From NCBI RefSeq assembly GCF_000577895.1, contig NZ_HG917868.1:992001-1056000 (forward strand): DNA of 64,000 nucleotides. The letters are read 5' to 3'. Position 1 is the first letter of the stretch. Every line of letters begins with the position of its first letter. Source of the stretch: Clostridium bornimense (GTDB lineage: Bacteria; Bacillota; Clostridia; Clostridiales; Clostridiaceae). Under the pieces are notes generated by a model. It saw only the letters and a program-made list of their open reading frames with translations, searched no databases and was not told the origin of the DNA. Shown here one piece after another: positions 37,421-46,245 of the stretch. The position numbers and the translations under genes are program-made.

Positions 37421-37744
37421 ATGAATGATGATAGTTATAAGTGGAAAGGAATCATAGCATACTTATTTAGTTTTGTTGGAGGGTTAATTATTTATTTCAC
37501 TGAAGATAGAAATTATACACTTAAGTTTCATGCTATGCAATCTACTGTTTTTGGACTAACTGTAGCGATATTACAAGTGTTATGCAAAGCAATTCCTTTC
37601 GTAGGATGGATTATTTCTGATCTTATTAGAATAATATGGATTATTTTTGTTGTAATAGGTGCTGTACATGCTGCTCAAAATAAACCATATAGATTTCCTA
37701 TCGTAGGTGAAATAGCAGAAGCAGCAGAAAAAATCATTGGGTAA
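37421..37744 (+). CDS. DUF4870-like small membrane protein
   Basis: The 107-residue protein has about three membrane segments (13-29, 42-60, 65-87). The motif YTLKFHAMQSTVFGL, with an Arg/His-flanked helix, is typical of DUF4870/Tic20-like proteins. GAVHAAQNKPYRFPIVGEIAE near the C-terminus is also typical. The function of the family is unknown. GAAGAGGTGA lies before the ATG. Confidence 0.8.
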   Translation: MNDDSYKWKGIIAYLFSFVGGLIIYFTEDRNYTLKFHAMQSTVFGLTVAILQVLCKAIPFVGWIISDLIRIIWIIFVVIGAVHAAQNKPYRFPIVGEIAEAAEKIIG

Positions 37745-37752
37745 TATTGCTT

Positions 37753-37780
37753 TTGATATTTTCTAGTGGTATAGTAATAT
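37753..37780 (+). promoter_or_regulatory. Probable promoter for the trpS leader
   Basis: TTGATA (37753-37758) and TAATAT (37775-37780) are 16 bases apart and lie about 20 bases before the T-box leader. Confidence 0.5.
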
Positions 37781-37799
37781 TTATATTAATAGTTTTAAC

Positions 37800-38012
37800 T
37801 TCGAAGATAAGGAAGAGTAACTATAAGGACGCTTGAAGAGAGTTGTCGGTAGCTGCAAGACAATAGTAGATTTATAGTGAATGGGCCTTTAAGAAGTATG
37901 AGGAATACATACTCATAACGTTGCTCGCGTTAAGAGCTAGAGGAGAGAAATCTCAAAAATAGGTGGTACCGCGTACTTAACGCCCTATAAGCTTTTGCTT
38001 ATAGGGCTTTTT
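37800..38012 (+). promoter_or_regulatory. T-box leader of trpS
   Basis: The leader shows a long stem I with AAGAGTAACTATAAGGACGC and AGAGAGTTGTCGG segments. A likely specifier codon TGG lies at 37882-37884, and the T-box signature GGTGGTACCGCG at 37962-37973. The terminator is GCCCTATAAGC (37982-37992) with GCTTATAGGGC (37997-38007) and a T run. Uncharged tRNA-Trp should bind and prevent termination, raising trpS expression. The specifier placement is inferred from its position, not from a folded model. Confidence 0.93.
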
Positions 38013-38045
38013 ATTTTATATAGTGATAAAAATGGAGGAAAAAAT

Positions 38046-39056
38046 ATGAGTGAAAATAAGAAAGTTATTTTTAGTGGAATACAACCATCAGGAAATTTAA
38101 CTATAGGAAATTATTTAGGTGCTTTAAAGAATTGGGTTAAGTTACAAGATGAAGAAGAATATGATTGTTACTATTGTGTTGTAGATTTACATGCAATAAC
38201 TGTAAAACAAGAGCCAGCAGAGCTTAGAAGAAGAACATTGGAAGTGCTTGCAATATATATAGCAGCTGGATTAGATGTTGATAAAGTTACTTTATTTATA
38301 CAGTCCCATGTAAAGGCTCATAGTGAAGCTCAATGGCTTTTAAACTGTAGTACTTATCTTGGAGAATTACAAAGAATGACACAATTTAAAGATAAGTCTG
38401 CAAAATATTCAAATGTTGGGGCAGGACTTTTGAACTATCCAGTGCTTATGGCTGTTGATATATTGTTATATCAAACTGATTTAGTACCAGTTGGTCAAGA
38501 TCAAAAGCAACATTTAGAATTAACAAGAGATTTAGCACAAAGATTTAATAACACTTATTCAGATACATTCAAAATACCAGAGCCATATATTCCAAAAGAA
38601 GGAGCAAAAATAATGGATCTTCAAGATCCAACTAAAAAGATGAGTAAGTCAGCAGAAAATCCTAATGGCTATATATTTATTATGGATCCACCAGATGTTA
38701 TTAGAAAGAAGATTTCAAGAGCAGTAACAGATTCATTAGGTGTAGTTAAGTATGATGTTGAAAATCAACCTGGTGTTGCAAATCTTATGACAATATTAAG
38801 CACTCTTACAGGTATGAGCTTTGAAGAGATAGAAAAGAAATATGAAGGTCAAGGATATGCTAACTTTAAGAAAGATGTAGGTGAAGCTATAGTTGCTGAA
38901 TTAGAACCTATTCAAAATAAGGTAAAGGATATTTTAAGTGATAAAAAGTATCTTGAAGAAGTTTATAAAAAAGGTGCAGAAAAAGCTAATTATGTAGCTA
39001 ATAAAACATTAAGAAAAATGCAAAAGAAAATAGGACTTATACCACCAGCAAGATAA
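38046..39056 (+). CDS. trpS: Tryptophanyl-tRNA synthetase
   Basis: This class I synthetase charges tRNA-Trp. The 336-residue protein has the HIGH-equivalent PSGNLTIGNYLGAL, the conserved LLNCSTYLGELQRMTQFKDKS, VPVGQDQKQHLELTRDLA, and the KMSKS loop in DPTKKMSKSAEN. ATG 38046 has GGAGG upstream. Longer in-frame starts fall within the T-box terminator region and are rejected. Confidence 0.97.
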   Translation: MSENKKVIFSGIQPSGNLTIGNYLGALKNWVKLQDEEEYDCYYCVVDLHAITVKQEPAELRRRTLEVLAIYIAAGLDVDKVTLFIQSHVKAHSEAQWLLNCSTYLGELQRMTQFKDKSAKYSNVGAGLLNYPVLMAVDILLYQTDLVPVGQDQKQHLELTRDLAQRFNNTYSDTFKIPEPYIPKEGAKIMDLQDPTKKMSKSAENPNGYIFIMDPPDVIRKKISRAVTDSLGVVKYDVENQPGVANLMTILSTLTGMSFEEIEKKYEGQGYANFKKDVGEAIVAELEPIQNKVKDILSDKKYLEEVYKKGAEKANYVANKTLRKMQKKIGLIPPAR

Positions 39057-39060
39057 TTTA

Positions 39061-39083
39061 GAACCCGTTAGGGTTCTTTTTAT
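39061..39083 (+). terminator. Short terminator after trpS
   Basis: GAACCC and GGGTTC form a compact stem followed by TTTTTATTTT. Confidence 0.75.
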
Positions 39084-39132
39084 TTTCAATTAATTGTATA
39101 ATTAGGTAAAAAATAATTATAGGAGGCTCCGA

Positions 39133-40029
39133 ATGAAATTTTTACCTTTTATGTCAGGACAAGAATTTTTACAAGCTTATCCAGTTTATTGTGCAATTAT
39201 AATATTACTATTCTATCTATTTGTAACAGGAAAAAGAAGAAAGGAAAGTAATTATGTTATTGAAGAATTATCTATTGAAGATGTATTCATGATAAATAAT
39301 ATTAATAGAAAGAACATAAGGGAGTTATTAGCTTTTTTCACTTATGGATTATTAGTAAAGGGATATATAGAAAATTTAGATAAAGATAAGGGACTATTTA
39401 GAAGTAAACAGGAAATGTTAAATTCAAATAGTAATTTGAATATTATTGAAATGGAATTAATGAATAACTTCTCTGGCTTTGGTGTTGAATTTAATAGTAT
39501 AGTAAATGATTCTAGATTAATAAATCTTTCTAGAGAATATTATTGTAGTAAAGAGAAAGAATTTTTGAAAAGAGGATTAATAGATGTTATTGAAAAAACA
39601 ACATCAATAAAAATAGAAATTATAATTGCATATAGCTTAACAATAATACCAGGAATTCTTAGAGTATTTAGTGGAATGATAAATGAAAAACCAGTAACAT
39701 ATTTGATTTATGAAATAATTATTACAATAGTTATATTATATATTATAAGTAAAAATATTATGTCTAATAAAATTACAGAGAAAGGAAAAAAGTCTATAAA
39801 AGCTTTTAAAAAAATTAATGGTAATTATAAAGATAGTAATAATGGGGCAGATATTAATATAGATGATTATAACAGACTTATGGCATCTTTCGTTTTATTT
39901 AATATTGGTATAGATTATTTTGGAGTACCACATGCAGAAGATCATGATAATTTTGGAGGACATTCTTGTAGTTCATGCAGTTCATGTAGTTCATGCGGAG
40001 GTGGTTGTGGTGGCTGTGGTGGTGATTAG
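39133..40029 (+). CDS. TIGR04222-like membrane protein with six-cysteine C-terminal tail
   Basis: The 298-residue protein opens with a GQEFLQAYPVYCAI segment and membrane helix (about 17-33). A soluble region follows (about 40-158) with MEL-x-L-like winged-helix character, then two more membrane helices (about 160-180 and 188-208). It ends in a low-complexity tail with cysteines at 279, 282, 285, 288, 292 and 295, spaced by Ser-Ser or Gly. This layout is that of TIGR04222 proteins, which have a conserved front and a Gly/Cys-rich end. The final GGTGGTGA codons also serve as the ribosome binding site of the radical SAM gene, so the two are tightly coupled. Confidence 0.75.
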   Translation: MKFLPFMSGQEFLQAYPVYCAIIILLFYLFVTGKRRKESNYVIEELSIEDVFMINNINRKNIRELLAFFTYGLLVKGYIENLDKDKGLFRSKQEMLNSNSNLNIIEMELMNNFSGFGVEFNSIVNDSRLINLSREYYCSKEKEFLKRGLIDVIEKTTSIKIEIIIAYSLTIIPGILRVFSGMINEKPVTYLIYEIIITIVILYIISKNIMSNKITEKGKKSIKAFKKINGNYKDSNNGADINIDDYNRLMASFVLFNIGIDYFGVPHAEDHDNFGGHSCSSCSSCSSCGGGCGGCGGD

Positions 40030-40031
40030 TT

Positions 40032-41063
40032 TTGAAGAATAAATTAGTTTTACAGTGGCATATAACAAGTAGATGTAATAAGAGATGTAGCCATTGTTAT
40101 CAGGAAGAGTATAGTGATAAAGAATTTACTACAAGTGAGCTATTAGATATAGGGAGTCAATATCTAGAATTATTACGGGAATATAACAAAGTATATGGTG
40201 TAAAGGAAAAAGGTCATATTAATATAACCGGTGGAGAACCTTTTATAAGAGAAGATATATTTAAAATATTAGATTTTTTTAAAGATAATAAAGATGAATT
40301 TACATTTGGTATTTTGACTAATGGTTCATTGATAGATGAAAAGGTTGTAAAAAAACTTAGTGAATATAACCCTAGAATGGTACAAGTAAGCTTAGATGGT
40401 GATAAGGATACTCATGATAAGATTCGAGGCAGAGGAGCTTATGAGGAGGTTTTAAATGCTCTTAAAATGCTAAATAGGTATAAAATAAAAGGAATAGTCT
40501 CATTTACTGCGAATAATGAAAATTATAAGAGAATATCAAAGGTTATAAAAGTGGCGAGAAGGGCTAAGGCATATAAAGTTTGGTCCGATAGAATGGTTCC
40601 TATTGGTTCAGGTAGTAGTGGATCGATAAGAACATTAAGTAGTGATGAAGTTGTAGATTATTTATCTATAATGAGGAAAGAAAAGAGTAAATTTATTAAT
40701 AGGTATAGAAAAACTATAATTTCAATGGATAGAAGTTTACAGTTTTTATCTGGGGAAGGAAGTTGTTATAAGTGTAGTGCCGGAGATGGATTAGTTATAG
40801 TGTTAGAAAATGGAGATGTACTTCCTTGTAGAAGATTACCTATAAAAGCTGGAAATATAAAAGAAAAGAGGCTTAATGAAATATATTTTAATAGTGATGT
40901 TATGAAAGAGATAAGAAATATAAGTAATAAAGTTCCTAAACAATGTGAGAAATGTAGTTTCTATGATATATGTGGTGGTGGAGCAAAATGTATATCCTAT
41001 GGTATATATGGAGACTATACCATTGCTGATTATGGATGTCCGATAAAAAATAGAGAATTATAG
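40032..41063 (+). CDS. Radical SAM/SPASM protein, putative maturase of the Cys-rich tail
   Basis: The 343-residue protein has the radical SAM motif C15-x3-C19-x2-C22 in SRCNKRCSHC, a GGEP motif at 67-70 and an (S/T)LDGD segment near 120. It ends with a SPASM-type cysteine set: C245, C248, C266, C305, C308, C314, C320 and C336. Such enzymes carry one SAM-cleaving and one or two extra 4Fe-4S clusters. Many install thioether or carbon crosslinks in ribosomal peptides. The TTG start lies two bases after the stop of the Cys-tail gene. Substrate and reaction are inferred from this neighbour only. Confidence 0.85.
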   Translation: MKNKLVLQWHITSRCNKRCSHCYQEEYSDKEFTTSELLDIGSQYLELLREYNKVYGVKEKGHINITGGEPFIREDIFKILDFFKDNKDEFTFGILTNGSLIDEKVVKKLSEYNPRMVQVSLDGDKDTHDKIRGRGAYEEVLNALKMLNRYKIKGIVSFTANNENYKRISKVIKVARRAKAYKVWSDRMVPIGSGSSGSIRTLSSDEVVDYLSIMRKEKSKFINRYRKTIISMDRSLQFLSGEGSCYKCSAGDGLVIVLENGDVLPCRRLPIKAGNIKEKRLNEIYFNSDVMKEIRNISNKVPKQCEKCSFYDICGGGAKCISYGIYGDYTIADYGCPIKNREL

Positions 41064-41160
41064 TAGTTTGATGTTAAAAGCATAAGTAAAATACAGTAAT
41101 TGAAATTTTATGGTAAAAAGTGTATTATGATATTAATAAATTTATGAGGGGGATGGGAAT

Positions 41161-42018
41161 TTGGGATTTTTCACACCGGCAGAAAATGCTTCTAATTTTA
41201 TTAATGTTGGATTAAAAAAGACTACAGAGAAACCTATAAAAATATTTTTACTTGCAGTAATGGCAGGAGCCTTTATTGCCATTACTGGATCAGGAGTTGG
41301 TGTAGCAACACATGCTATCACTAATGCCTCTTTATCAAAACTTATAGGAGGCTTAATTTTCCCTTGTGGATTAACGATGGTTATTCTTGCGGGATCAGAG
41401 TTATTTACAGGAAATATGTTAATTTCTATTTCGTGTCTAGAGAAAAAATCGAAATGGTCAGGAATGATTAAAAATCTTGTTATAGTATATTTAGGTAACT
41501 TTGTTGGATCCATTTTAGTGGTATGGATACTATCAATAGGAAAACAATGGGATTTGTCATCAGGGCTTTTAGGGGCTATGACTATAAAAACAGCTGTAGC
41601 TAAAGTATCATTACCATTTGTATCCGTATTAATGCTTGGAATAATGTGCAATTTTCTAATATGCATAGCTGTCTGGATTGCATCAGCAGCAAAAGATGCT
41701 GCTGGAAAAGTTATAGGACTATTTTTACCTGTAGCTTTTATGATTTTCTGTGGATTTGAGCACTGTATTGCAAATATGTATTTTATACCTGCAGGTATTT
41801 TTGCTCTTAATAATCCTGAATATGTAAATAAGGCTATTGAATTAGGAGTGAATGTGGATAAGTTAAGTTGGGGCACATTCATAACAAACAATTTGATACC
41901 GGCTACTATAGGAAATATAATTGGAGGATTTTGTATTGGATTGGTATATTGGGCAGTTTATTTAAAGAAAAACAAAACCTTCATAGAAAATAAAAAGTCA
42001 GAAAGGGAAACGGCGTAG
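41161..42018 (+). CDS. Formate/nitrite transporter (FNT) family channel
   Basis: The 285-residue protein has six membrane segments and the repeated FNT half-helix loops. AGAFIAITGSGVGVATH and GSELFTGN lie in the first half, and GIMCNFLICIAVWIA and CGFEHCIANMYFIPAG in the second, with the central His in FEHCIANM. FNT channels pass small anions such as formate, nitrite, lactate or hydrosulfide. The ion is not predictable here, though formate or hydrosulfide would suit an anaerobe. The TTG start has GAGGGGG upstream. Confidence 0.9.
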   Translation: MGFFTPAENASNFINVGLKKTTEKPIKIFLLAVMAGAFIAITGSGVGVATHAITNASLSKLIGGLIFPCGLTMVILAGSELFTGNMLISISCLEKKSKWSGMIKNLVIVYLGNFVGSILVVWILSIGKQWDLSSGLLGAMTIKTAVAKVSLPFVSVLMLGIMCNFLICIAVWIASAAKDAAGKVIGLFLPVAFMIFCGFEHCIANMYFIPAGIFALNNPEYVNKAIELGVNVDKLSWGTFITNNLIPATIGNIIGGFCIGLVYWAVYLKKNKTFIENKKSERETA

Positions 42019-42076
42019 CATAATACATAAAAAACTTTTCTAGGTATAAACTACCTAAGGAAAGGATGTGATTATA

Positions 42077-42214
42077 ATGGTTAACAAGCATGGTTCATGT
42101 AACCCAATGCAAAAAGGAACAAGAAGACAAAAACTTCATGAAAATCAAAATAATGTAGGGAATCCTAAAAAAGATTCAGGGTATGAAGATTTTGATGGAA
42201 ATCCTATAGAATAA
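42077..42214 (+). CDS. Small hydrophilic protein, 45 residues
   Basis: AAGGATGTGA precedes an ATG that opens 45 codons, followed nine bases later by a terminator hairpin. The peptide (MVNKHGSCNPMQKGTRRQKL at the start, GYEDFDGNPIE at the end) is basic in front and acidic behind. It has one cysteine and no membrane segment. No family is recognised. It is 58 bases downstream of the FNT gene and could share its transcript. Confidence 0.65.
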   Translation: MVNKHGSCNPMQKGTRRQKLHENQNNVGNPKKDSGYEDFDGNPIE

Positions 42215-42222
42215 GGATAGAG

Positions 42223-42261
42223 TAGGGCATTTTGCAATAAAGTATGCAAGGCCCTATTTTT
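42223..42261 (+). terminator. Intrinsic terminator after the 45-residue gene
   Basis: TAGGGC (42223-42228) and GCCCTA (42251-42256) pair around an inner TTGCA/TGCAA stem, followed by a T run. Confidence 0.75.
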
Positions 42262-42276
42262 ATGGAGAGGGAATAT

Positions 42277-42957
42277 ATGATATTAGAAAAAGACTCAAAA
42301 TTTCTTAGAAAAAAGACAAAGGATTATATAGTGTATATAGTGTTATTGGCTATAGTAGTTACTACATATGTTTGGTTAAAGGTATTTGGAATTATAGAAA
42401 TAAACTCTTATGATATAGCAATGGTTATGATTTTCTTTTTTCTACCATTGTATGTAATATATTTTCTTACAAAAGAATTAATTTGTATTGTTGATGTAAG
42501 AAAAGTAAAAATATCAAATGATTGTATTTATATAGGAGATAATAAAATAGAAAACAAAGATATAGAAAATATCATCATTATTGCAAGGTTTCAAGAGTTG
42601 ATATGTGTAAGAAAGTGGTATGAGAAGAATGGTGAGTGGCATATTAAAACATCTATAGGACCTAAAAAATTAGATTATTTTATGGACAAGCCACCTGTTA
42701 TAAATTTATCTGGTGATATTAAGATAGAATATAAAGGGAAACAATATAAAGTTTATGGAATACAAAATATATTAGAAGTTGCCAGAATGATATATATTGA
42801 AACGAATATAAAGAGTACCAGAATAAGTGTATATTATGTGATGGGAAGTGGATTTAAGACAAGATATAATTATTTTGAGAATAACTATAAAAGTAATATT
42901 TTTATTGATATAAGTGGAAAAAATAATAAGAAGAATTTAAGTCCAGTAGATACATGA
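42277..42957 (+). CDS. Membrane protein of unknown function, 226 residues
   Basis: Two membrane helices (about 17-39 and 47-66) are followed by a soluble beta-rich region of about 160 residues (VDVRKVKISNDCIYIGDNKIENKDIENIIII and so on). This is reminiscent of membrane-linked PH-like domains, but no family is certain. ATG 42277 is preferred because GAGAGGGA lies just upstream; an in-frame ATG at 42244 falls inside the terminator of the previous gene. Confidence 0.65.
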   Translation: MILEKDSKFLRKKTKDYIVYIVLLAIVVTTYVWLKVFGIIEINSYDIAMVMIFFFLPLYVIYFLTKELICIVDVRKVKISNDCIYIGDNKIENKDIENIIIIARFQELICVRKWYEKNGEWHIKTSIGPKKLDYFMDKPPVINLSGDIKIEYKGKQYKVYGIQNILEVARMIYIETNIKSTRISVYYVMGSGFKTRYNYFENNYKSNIFIDISGKNNKKNLSPVDT

Positions 42958-42973
42958 TTAATTCTAATAGAAA

Positions 42974-42995
42974 AGAGGTTTGATAACAAACCTCT
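42974..42995 (-). terminator. Terminator of the HAD hydrolase gene
   Basis: AGAGGTTTG and CAAACCTCT form a 9-bp stem. Read on the minus strand it is followed by TTTTCTATTA. The stem begins inside the stop codon of the HAD gene. Confidence 0.75.
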
Positions 42996-43809
42996 ATTGT
43001 TCTTCTAATATAAATTTATTAATTACTTCAGCAACGCCATCTTCTTCATTAGTTTTAGCAACATAATCGGCAGCTTCTTTTACGAAGTCAAAAGCATTAC
43101 CCATAGCTACGCCAAGACCGGCAGACTTAATAAGGTTCAAATCATTACCAGCATCACCAACACCGATGGTTTCTTCTATTTTAATTCCAAGTTTATTTGC
43201 AAGCATAACTAACCCTAAACCTTTGTCTACTTCCTTAGGTAATATTTCTAAGAAGTGTTCAGCACTTCTTACTACATTATATTTTTCATAAAGCCAAGAT
43301 GGAAGTTTTTCAATTGCTTTATCTAGTTTTTCAGGATGATCTATAAACATTATTTTTATATACTCTTCACTTCCAATTAACTTTGAACTATCTTCATAAT
43401 AAAGATATATATCATTCATAAAAGCTTCTAAGACAGAGTATTTAGAAATATCTTTATTTGGTGTTAATACAGCATCTTTTGTTAAAGCATGTATGTGTAT
43501 GTTTAATTCTTGTGATAAATTATATAATTCTTCAAAAGATTCTTTTGGCATATGACATTGATATATTACATTTTCAGACTTTGTTTCAAGAACTAGTCCA
43601 CCATTAAAAGAGGAAGCAATATCACCATCTTCTAAAAGATTAAGTTCTTTAAGGTATCTATTTATACCATTTATAGGTCTTCCTGTAGATAATACTACTT
43701 TAACTCCTTTAGATTTTGCTTTAGATATTGCTTCTTTGACAGCTGGAGATATAGTTTTGTCATCTCTTAAAAGAGTACCATCCATATCAAGGGCTATTAG
43801 TTTGTACAT
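42994..43809 (-). CDS. Cof-type HAD-superfamily phosphatase
   Basis: The 271-residue cytosolic phosphatase has motif I ALDMDGTLLRDD with the nucleophile Asp. Motif II is VLSTGRP, a C2B cap domain follows (about 80-185), and GVGDAGNDLNLIKSAGLGVAMGNA is motif IV. YidA/Cof-type HADs hydrolyse sugar phosphates or flavin and PLP phosphates; the substrate is not predictable. AGGAGGAGT lies before the ATG at 43809. Confidence 0.9.
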   Translation of the reverse strand: MYKLIALDMDGTLLRDDKTISPAVKEAISKAKSKGVKVVLSTGRPINGINRYLKELNLLEDGDIASSFNGGLVLETKSENVIYQCHMPKESFEELYNLSQELNIHIHALTKDAVLTPNKDISKYSVLEAFMNDIYLYYEDSSKLIGSEEYIKIMFIDHPEKLDKAIEKLPSWLYEKYNVVRSAEHFLEILPKEVDKGLGLVMLANKLGIKIEETIGVGDAGNDLNLIKSAGLGVAMGNAFDFVKEAADYVAKTNEEDGVAEVINKFILEEQ

Positions 43810-44004
43810 AAATGACTCCTCCTATGTTTAACAAGATTTATAATAATTATATCATCTAAATGTAAATAATAAGAGAAAATATATCTTATTTTCATAAAAA
43901 AATTATATATTTACAGCGTTATTAAGATAAGTGTAAAAATCCATTGAAAATAGCTATAGTTATTTGATATAATGAAGTTTGTTGTTGGGCAAGGAGGAAA
44001 AAAT

Positions 44005-44571
44005 ATGACTACAAGAATTGCCATATTAGGTGGACCAAGATGTGGAAAAACTACATTGATACAACAATTATATGTGGATATGAAAATAATGGGCCTAGAT
44101 GTAGGTTTTGCTACAGAGTATTCAACTGATTATTTAAGAGACAAAGGTATGATAGAAACTATAGCTGAACAGTATGGAATATATTTAGGTCAATTGAGAA
44201 TAGAAAATCAATTAAGTGTACATGATTATGCTCTTACAGATTATGCTACCTTTGTACCATATATTTATGGTAGATTTATGATAGGAAATAGGAAACGCAC
44301 TGTAAAAGAAATAGAAATACTTAAGGACTTATATAATTTAGCTTTAAATGATATAGGAAAATATGATTATATATTTTTTCTTCCAAGAGAATTTGGATAT
44401 GAAAGAGATGGAGTTAGATGGCAGGATGAAGAAGTTGCATTAGCTGTGGATAACGCAATAAAGGCATTTTTAGATAGTGAACATATAACTTATCGAGAAT
44501 TAGATGGAACAACAAAAGAAAGAGCGGAAAAGATTTTAGATATTTTAGGACTTAAAAAGGATGAAAAATAG
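44005..44571 (+). CDS. P-loop NTPase, unknown function (AAA_28/NadR-like)
   Basis: The 188-residue soluble protein has a Walker A GGPRCGKTT near the N-terminus, IFFLPREFGYERDGVRWQ in the middle, and a C-terminal Arg/Glu-rich helix (RELDGTTKERAEKILDIL). The order recalls NadR-type kinases and the AAA_28 group, where a small molecule or nucleotide is phosphorylated. ATG 44005 has AAGGAGG upstream. It precedes prfC by 29 bases in the same direction, so the two may be cotranscribed. Confidence 0.75.
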   Translation: MTTRIAILGGPRCGKTTLIQQLYVDMKIMGLDVGFATEYSTDYLRDKGMIETIAEQYGIYLGQLRIENQLSVHDYALTDYATFVPYIYGRFMIGNRKRTVKEIEILKDLYNLALNDIGKYDYIFFLPREFGYERDGVRWQDEEVALAVDNAIKAFLDSEHITYRELDGTTKERAEKILDILGLKKDEK

Positions 44572-44600
44572 TTATTAAGATAAGAGAGGATGAAAGCGGT

Positions 44601-46193
44601 TTGAGTAATATAAAGAGTGAAATTGATAGAAGAAGAACCTTTGCAATTATATCTCACCCTGACGCAGGTAAAACTACTATTACTGAAAAGTTACTTTTAT
44701 ATGGAGGAGCTATAAGAGAAGCAGGATCTGTAAAGGCAAGAAAAGCATCTAAGCATGCAGTATCTGACTGGATGGAGATTGAAAAACAAAGAGGTATTTC
44801 TGTTACTTCTTCAGTATTAGAATTTAGTTATGATGGATTTAAAATAAACATATTAGATACACCGGGACACCAAGACTTCTCAGAGGATACTTATAGAACA
44901 TTGATGGCAGCAGATGCAGCTGTTATGGTAATTGATGGTGCAAAAGGTATAGAAGATCAAACAAGAAAGTTATTTAATGTATGTTCATTAAGAGAAATAC
45001 CTATATTTACTTTTGTAAATAAGATGGATAGAGAAACTAAGGATCCATTTGAACTATTAGAGGAACTGGAAAAAGAGCTTGGAATAAAATCATATCCAAT
45101 GAATTGGCCTATAGGTAGCGGAAAAGAATTTAAAGGTGTTTATGATAGAGTTGGAGAAAGAATTATAGCTTTCGATGGTGGAAATCATGGATCTACTCAA
45201 GCTAAAACTATAGAAGGTCATCTTGGAGATAGTGAATTTGATGAAGTTTTAGGCGGACATCTTCATGAAAAATTACAAGAGGATATAGAACTACTTGATA
45301 TGGCTGGAGATGAATTTGATTTAGATGCTGTTAGAGAAGGAAGATTAACACCAGTATTCTTTGGATCCGCATTAACAAATTTTGGAGTGGAACCGTTCTT
45401 AAAAGAGTTTTTAAAGCTTACACCTCCACCGCTAGCTAGAAATTCATCTAAAGGTGAGATTGATGTATATAATGAACCATTCTCAGCATTTATATTTAAG
45501 ATTCAGGCTAATATGAATAAGGCTCATAGAGATAGAATTGCATTTATGAGAATATGTTCAGGAAAATTTGAAAAAGGTTTAGAAGTTAAGCATGTGCAAA
45601 AAAATACAAAAATTAAGTTATCACAGCCACAACAATTCTTAGCTCAAGATAGAGAGATTATAGAAGAGGCATATGCAGGTGATATCATTGGTGTGTTTGA
45701 CCCAGGTATTTTTTCAATAGGGGATACACTTTGCGTAGGTGATAAATTTAAGTTTGAGGGAATACCTACATTTGCACCTGAACATTTTGCAAGAGTTAGA
45801 CCTGTAGATACTATGAAGAGAAAACAGTTTGTAAAAGGTGTTACTCAAATAGCACAAGAAGGTGCGATTCAGGTGTTTAAAGAATTGCGTATTGGTATGG
45901 AAGAGATAATCGTTGGTGTTGTTGGGGTTCTACAATTTGAAGTTCTAGAATATAGACTGAAAAATGAGTATAATGTAGACATTAAAATGGAAAGACTTCC
46001 ATTTAGAAGCATAAGATGGATTGAAAGTAGTGAAACTCCATTAGATAAATTATCTCTTACATCAGACACTAAGTTAGTTAATGACTTAAAAGAAAGACCA
46101 ATTCTTTTATTCCAAAGTGATTGGGCAATATCATGGGCTTTAGAGCATAATGACGGCTTAATATTATCAGATATAGGTAAAAGTGAAGAATAA
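44601..46193 (+). CDS. prfC: Peptide chain release factor 3
   Basis: RF3 is a GTPase that releases RF1 and RF2 from the ribosome after termination. The 530-residue protein has G1 SHPDAGKTT, the switch region RGISVTSSV, DTPGHQDFSEDTYRT and NKMDRE, then a beta-barrel domain and the RF3 C-terminal domain (VGVVGVLQFEVLEYRLKNEY). The TTG start has GAGGATGAAAGCGG upstream. The gene is followed by a strong terminator. Confidence 0.96.
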   Translation: MSNIKSEIDRRRTFAIISHPDAGKTTITEKLLLYGGAIREAGSVKARKASKHAVSDWMEIEKQRGISVTSSVLEFSYDGFKINILDTPGHQDFSEDTYRTLMAADAAVMVIDGAKGIEDQTRKLFNVCSLREIPIFTFVNKMDRETKDPFELLEELEKELGIKSYPMNWPIGSGKEFKGVYDRVGERIIAFDGGNHGSTQAKTIEGHLGDSEFDEVLGGHLHEKLQEDIELLDMAGDEFDLDAVREGRLTPVFFGSALTNFGVEPFLKEFLKLTPPPLARNSSKGEIDVYNEPFSAFIFKIQANMNKAHRDRIAFMRICSGKFEKGLEVKHVQKNTKIKLSQPQQFLAQDREIIEEAYAGDIIGVFDPGIFSIGDTLCVGDKFKFEGIPTFAPEHFARVRPVDTMKRKQFVKGVTQIAQEGAIQVFKELRIGMEEIIVGVVGVLQFEVLEYRLKNEYNVDIKMERLPFRSIRWIESSETPLDKLSLTSDTKLVNDLKERPILLFQSDWAISWALEHNDGLILSDIGKSEE

Positions 46194-46204
46194 TTATTAA
46201 TTTT

Positions 46205-46245
46205 AAGTGTTTAAAAATAGTTTTGTATTTTTAAACACTTTTTTA
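46205..46245 (+). terminator. Terminator after prfC
   Basis: AAGTGTTTAAAAATA and TATTTTTAAACACTT form a perfect 15-bp stem followed by a T run. Confidence 0.92.

Noticed and set aside
39960-40020. Short tandem repeats that could suggest a CRISPR or satellite
   Set aside because: The repeats are codons of the Cys/Ser/Gly tail. Units are nine bases, in frame, without spacers.
41142-41891. Antisense frame of 249 codons opposite the FNT channel gene
   Set aside because: The sense frame has all FNT family motifs. The antisense frame has none and no ribosome binding site.
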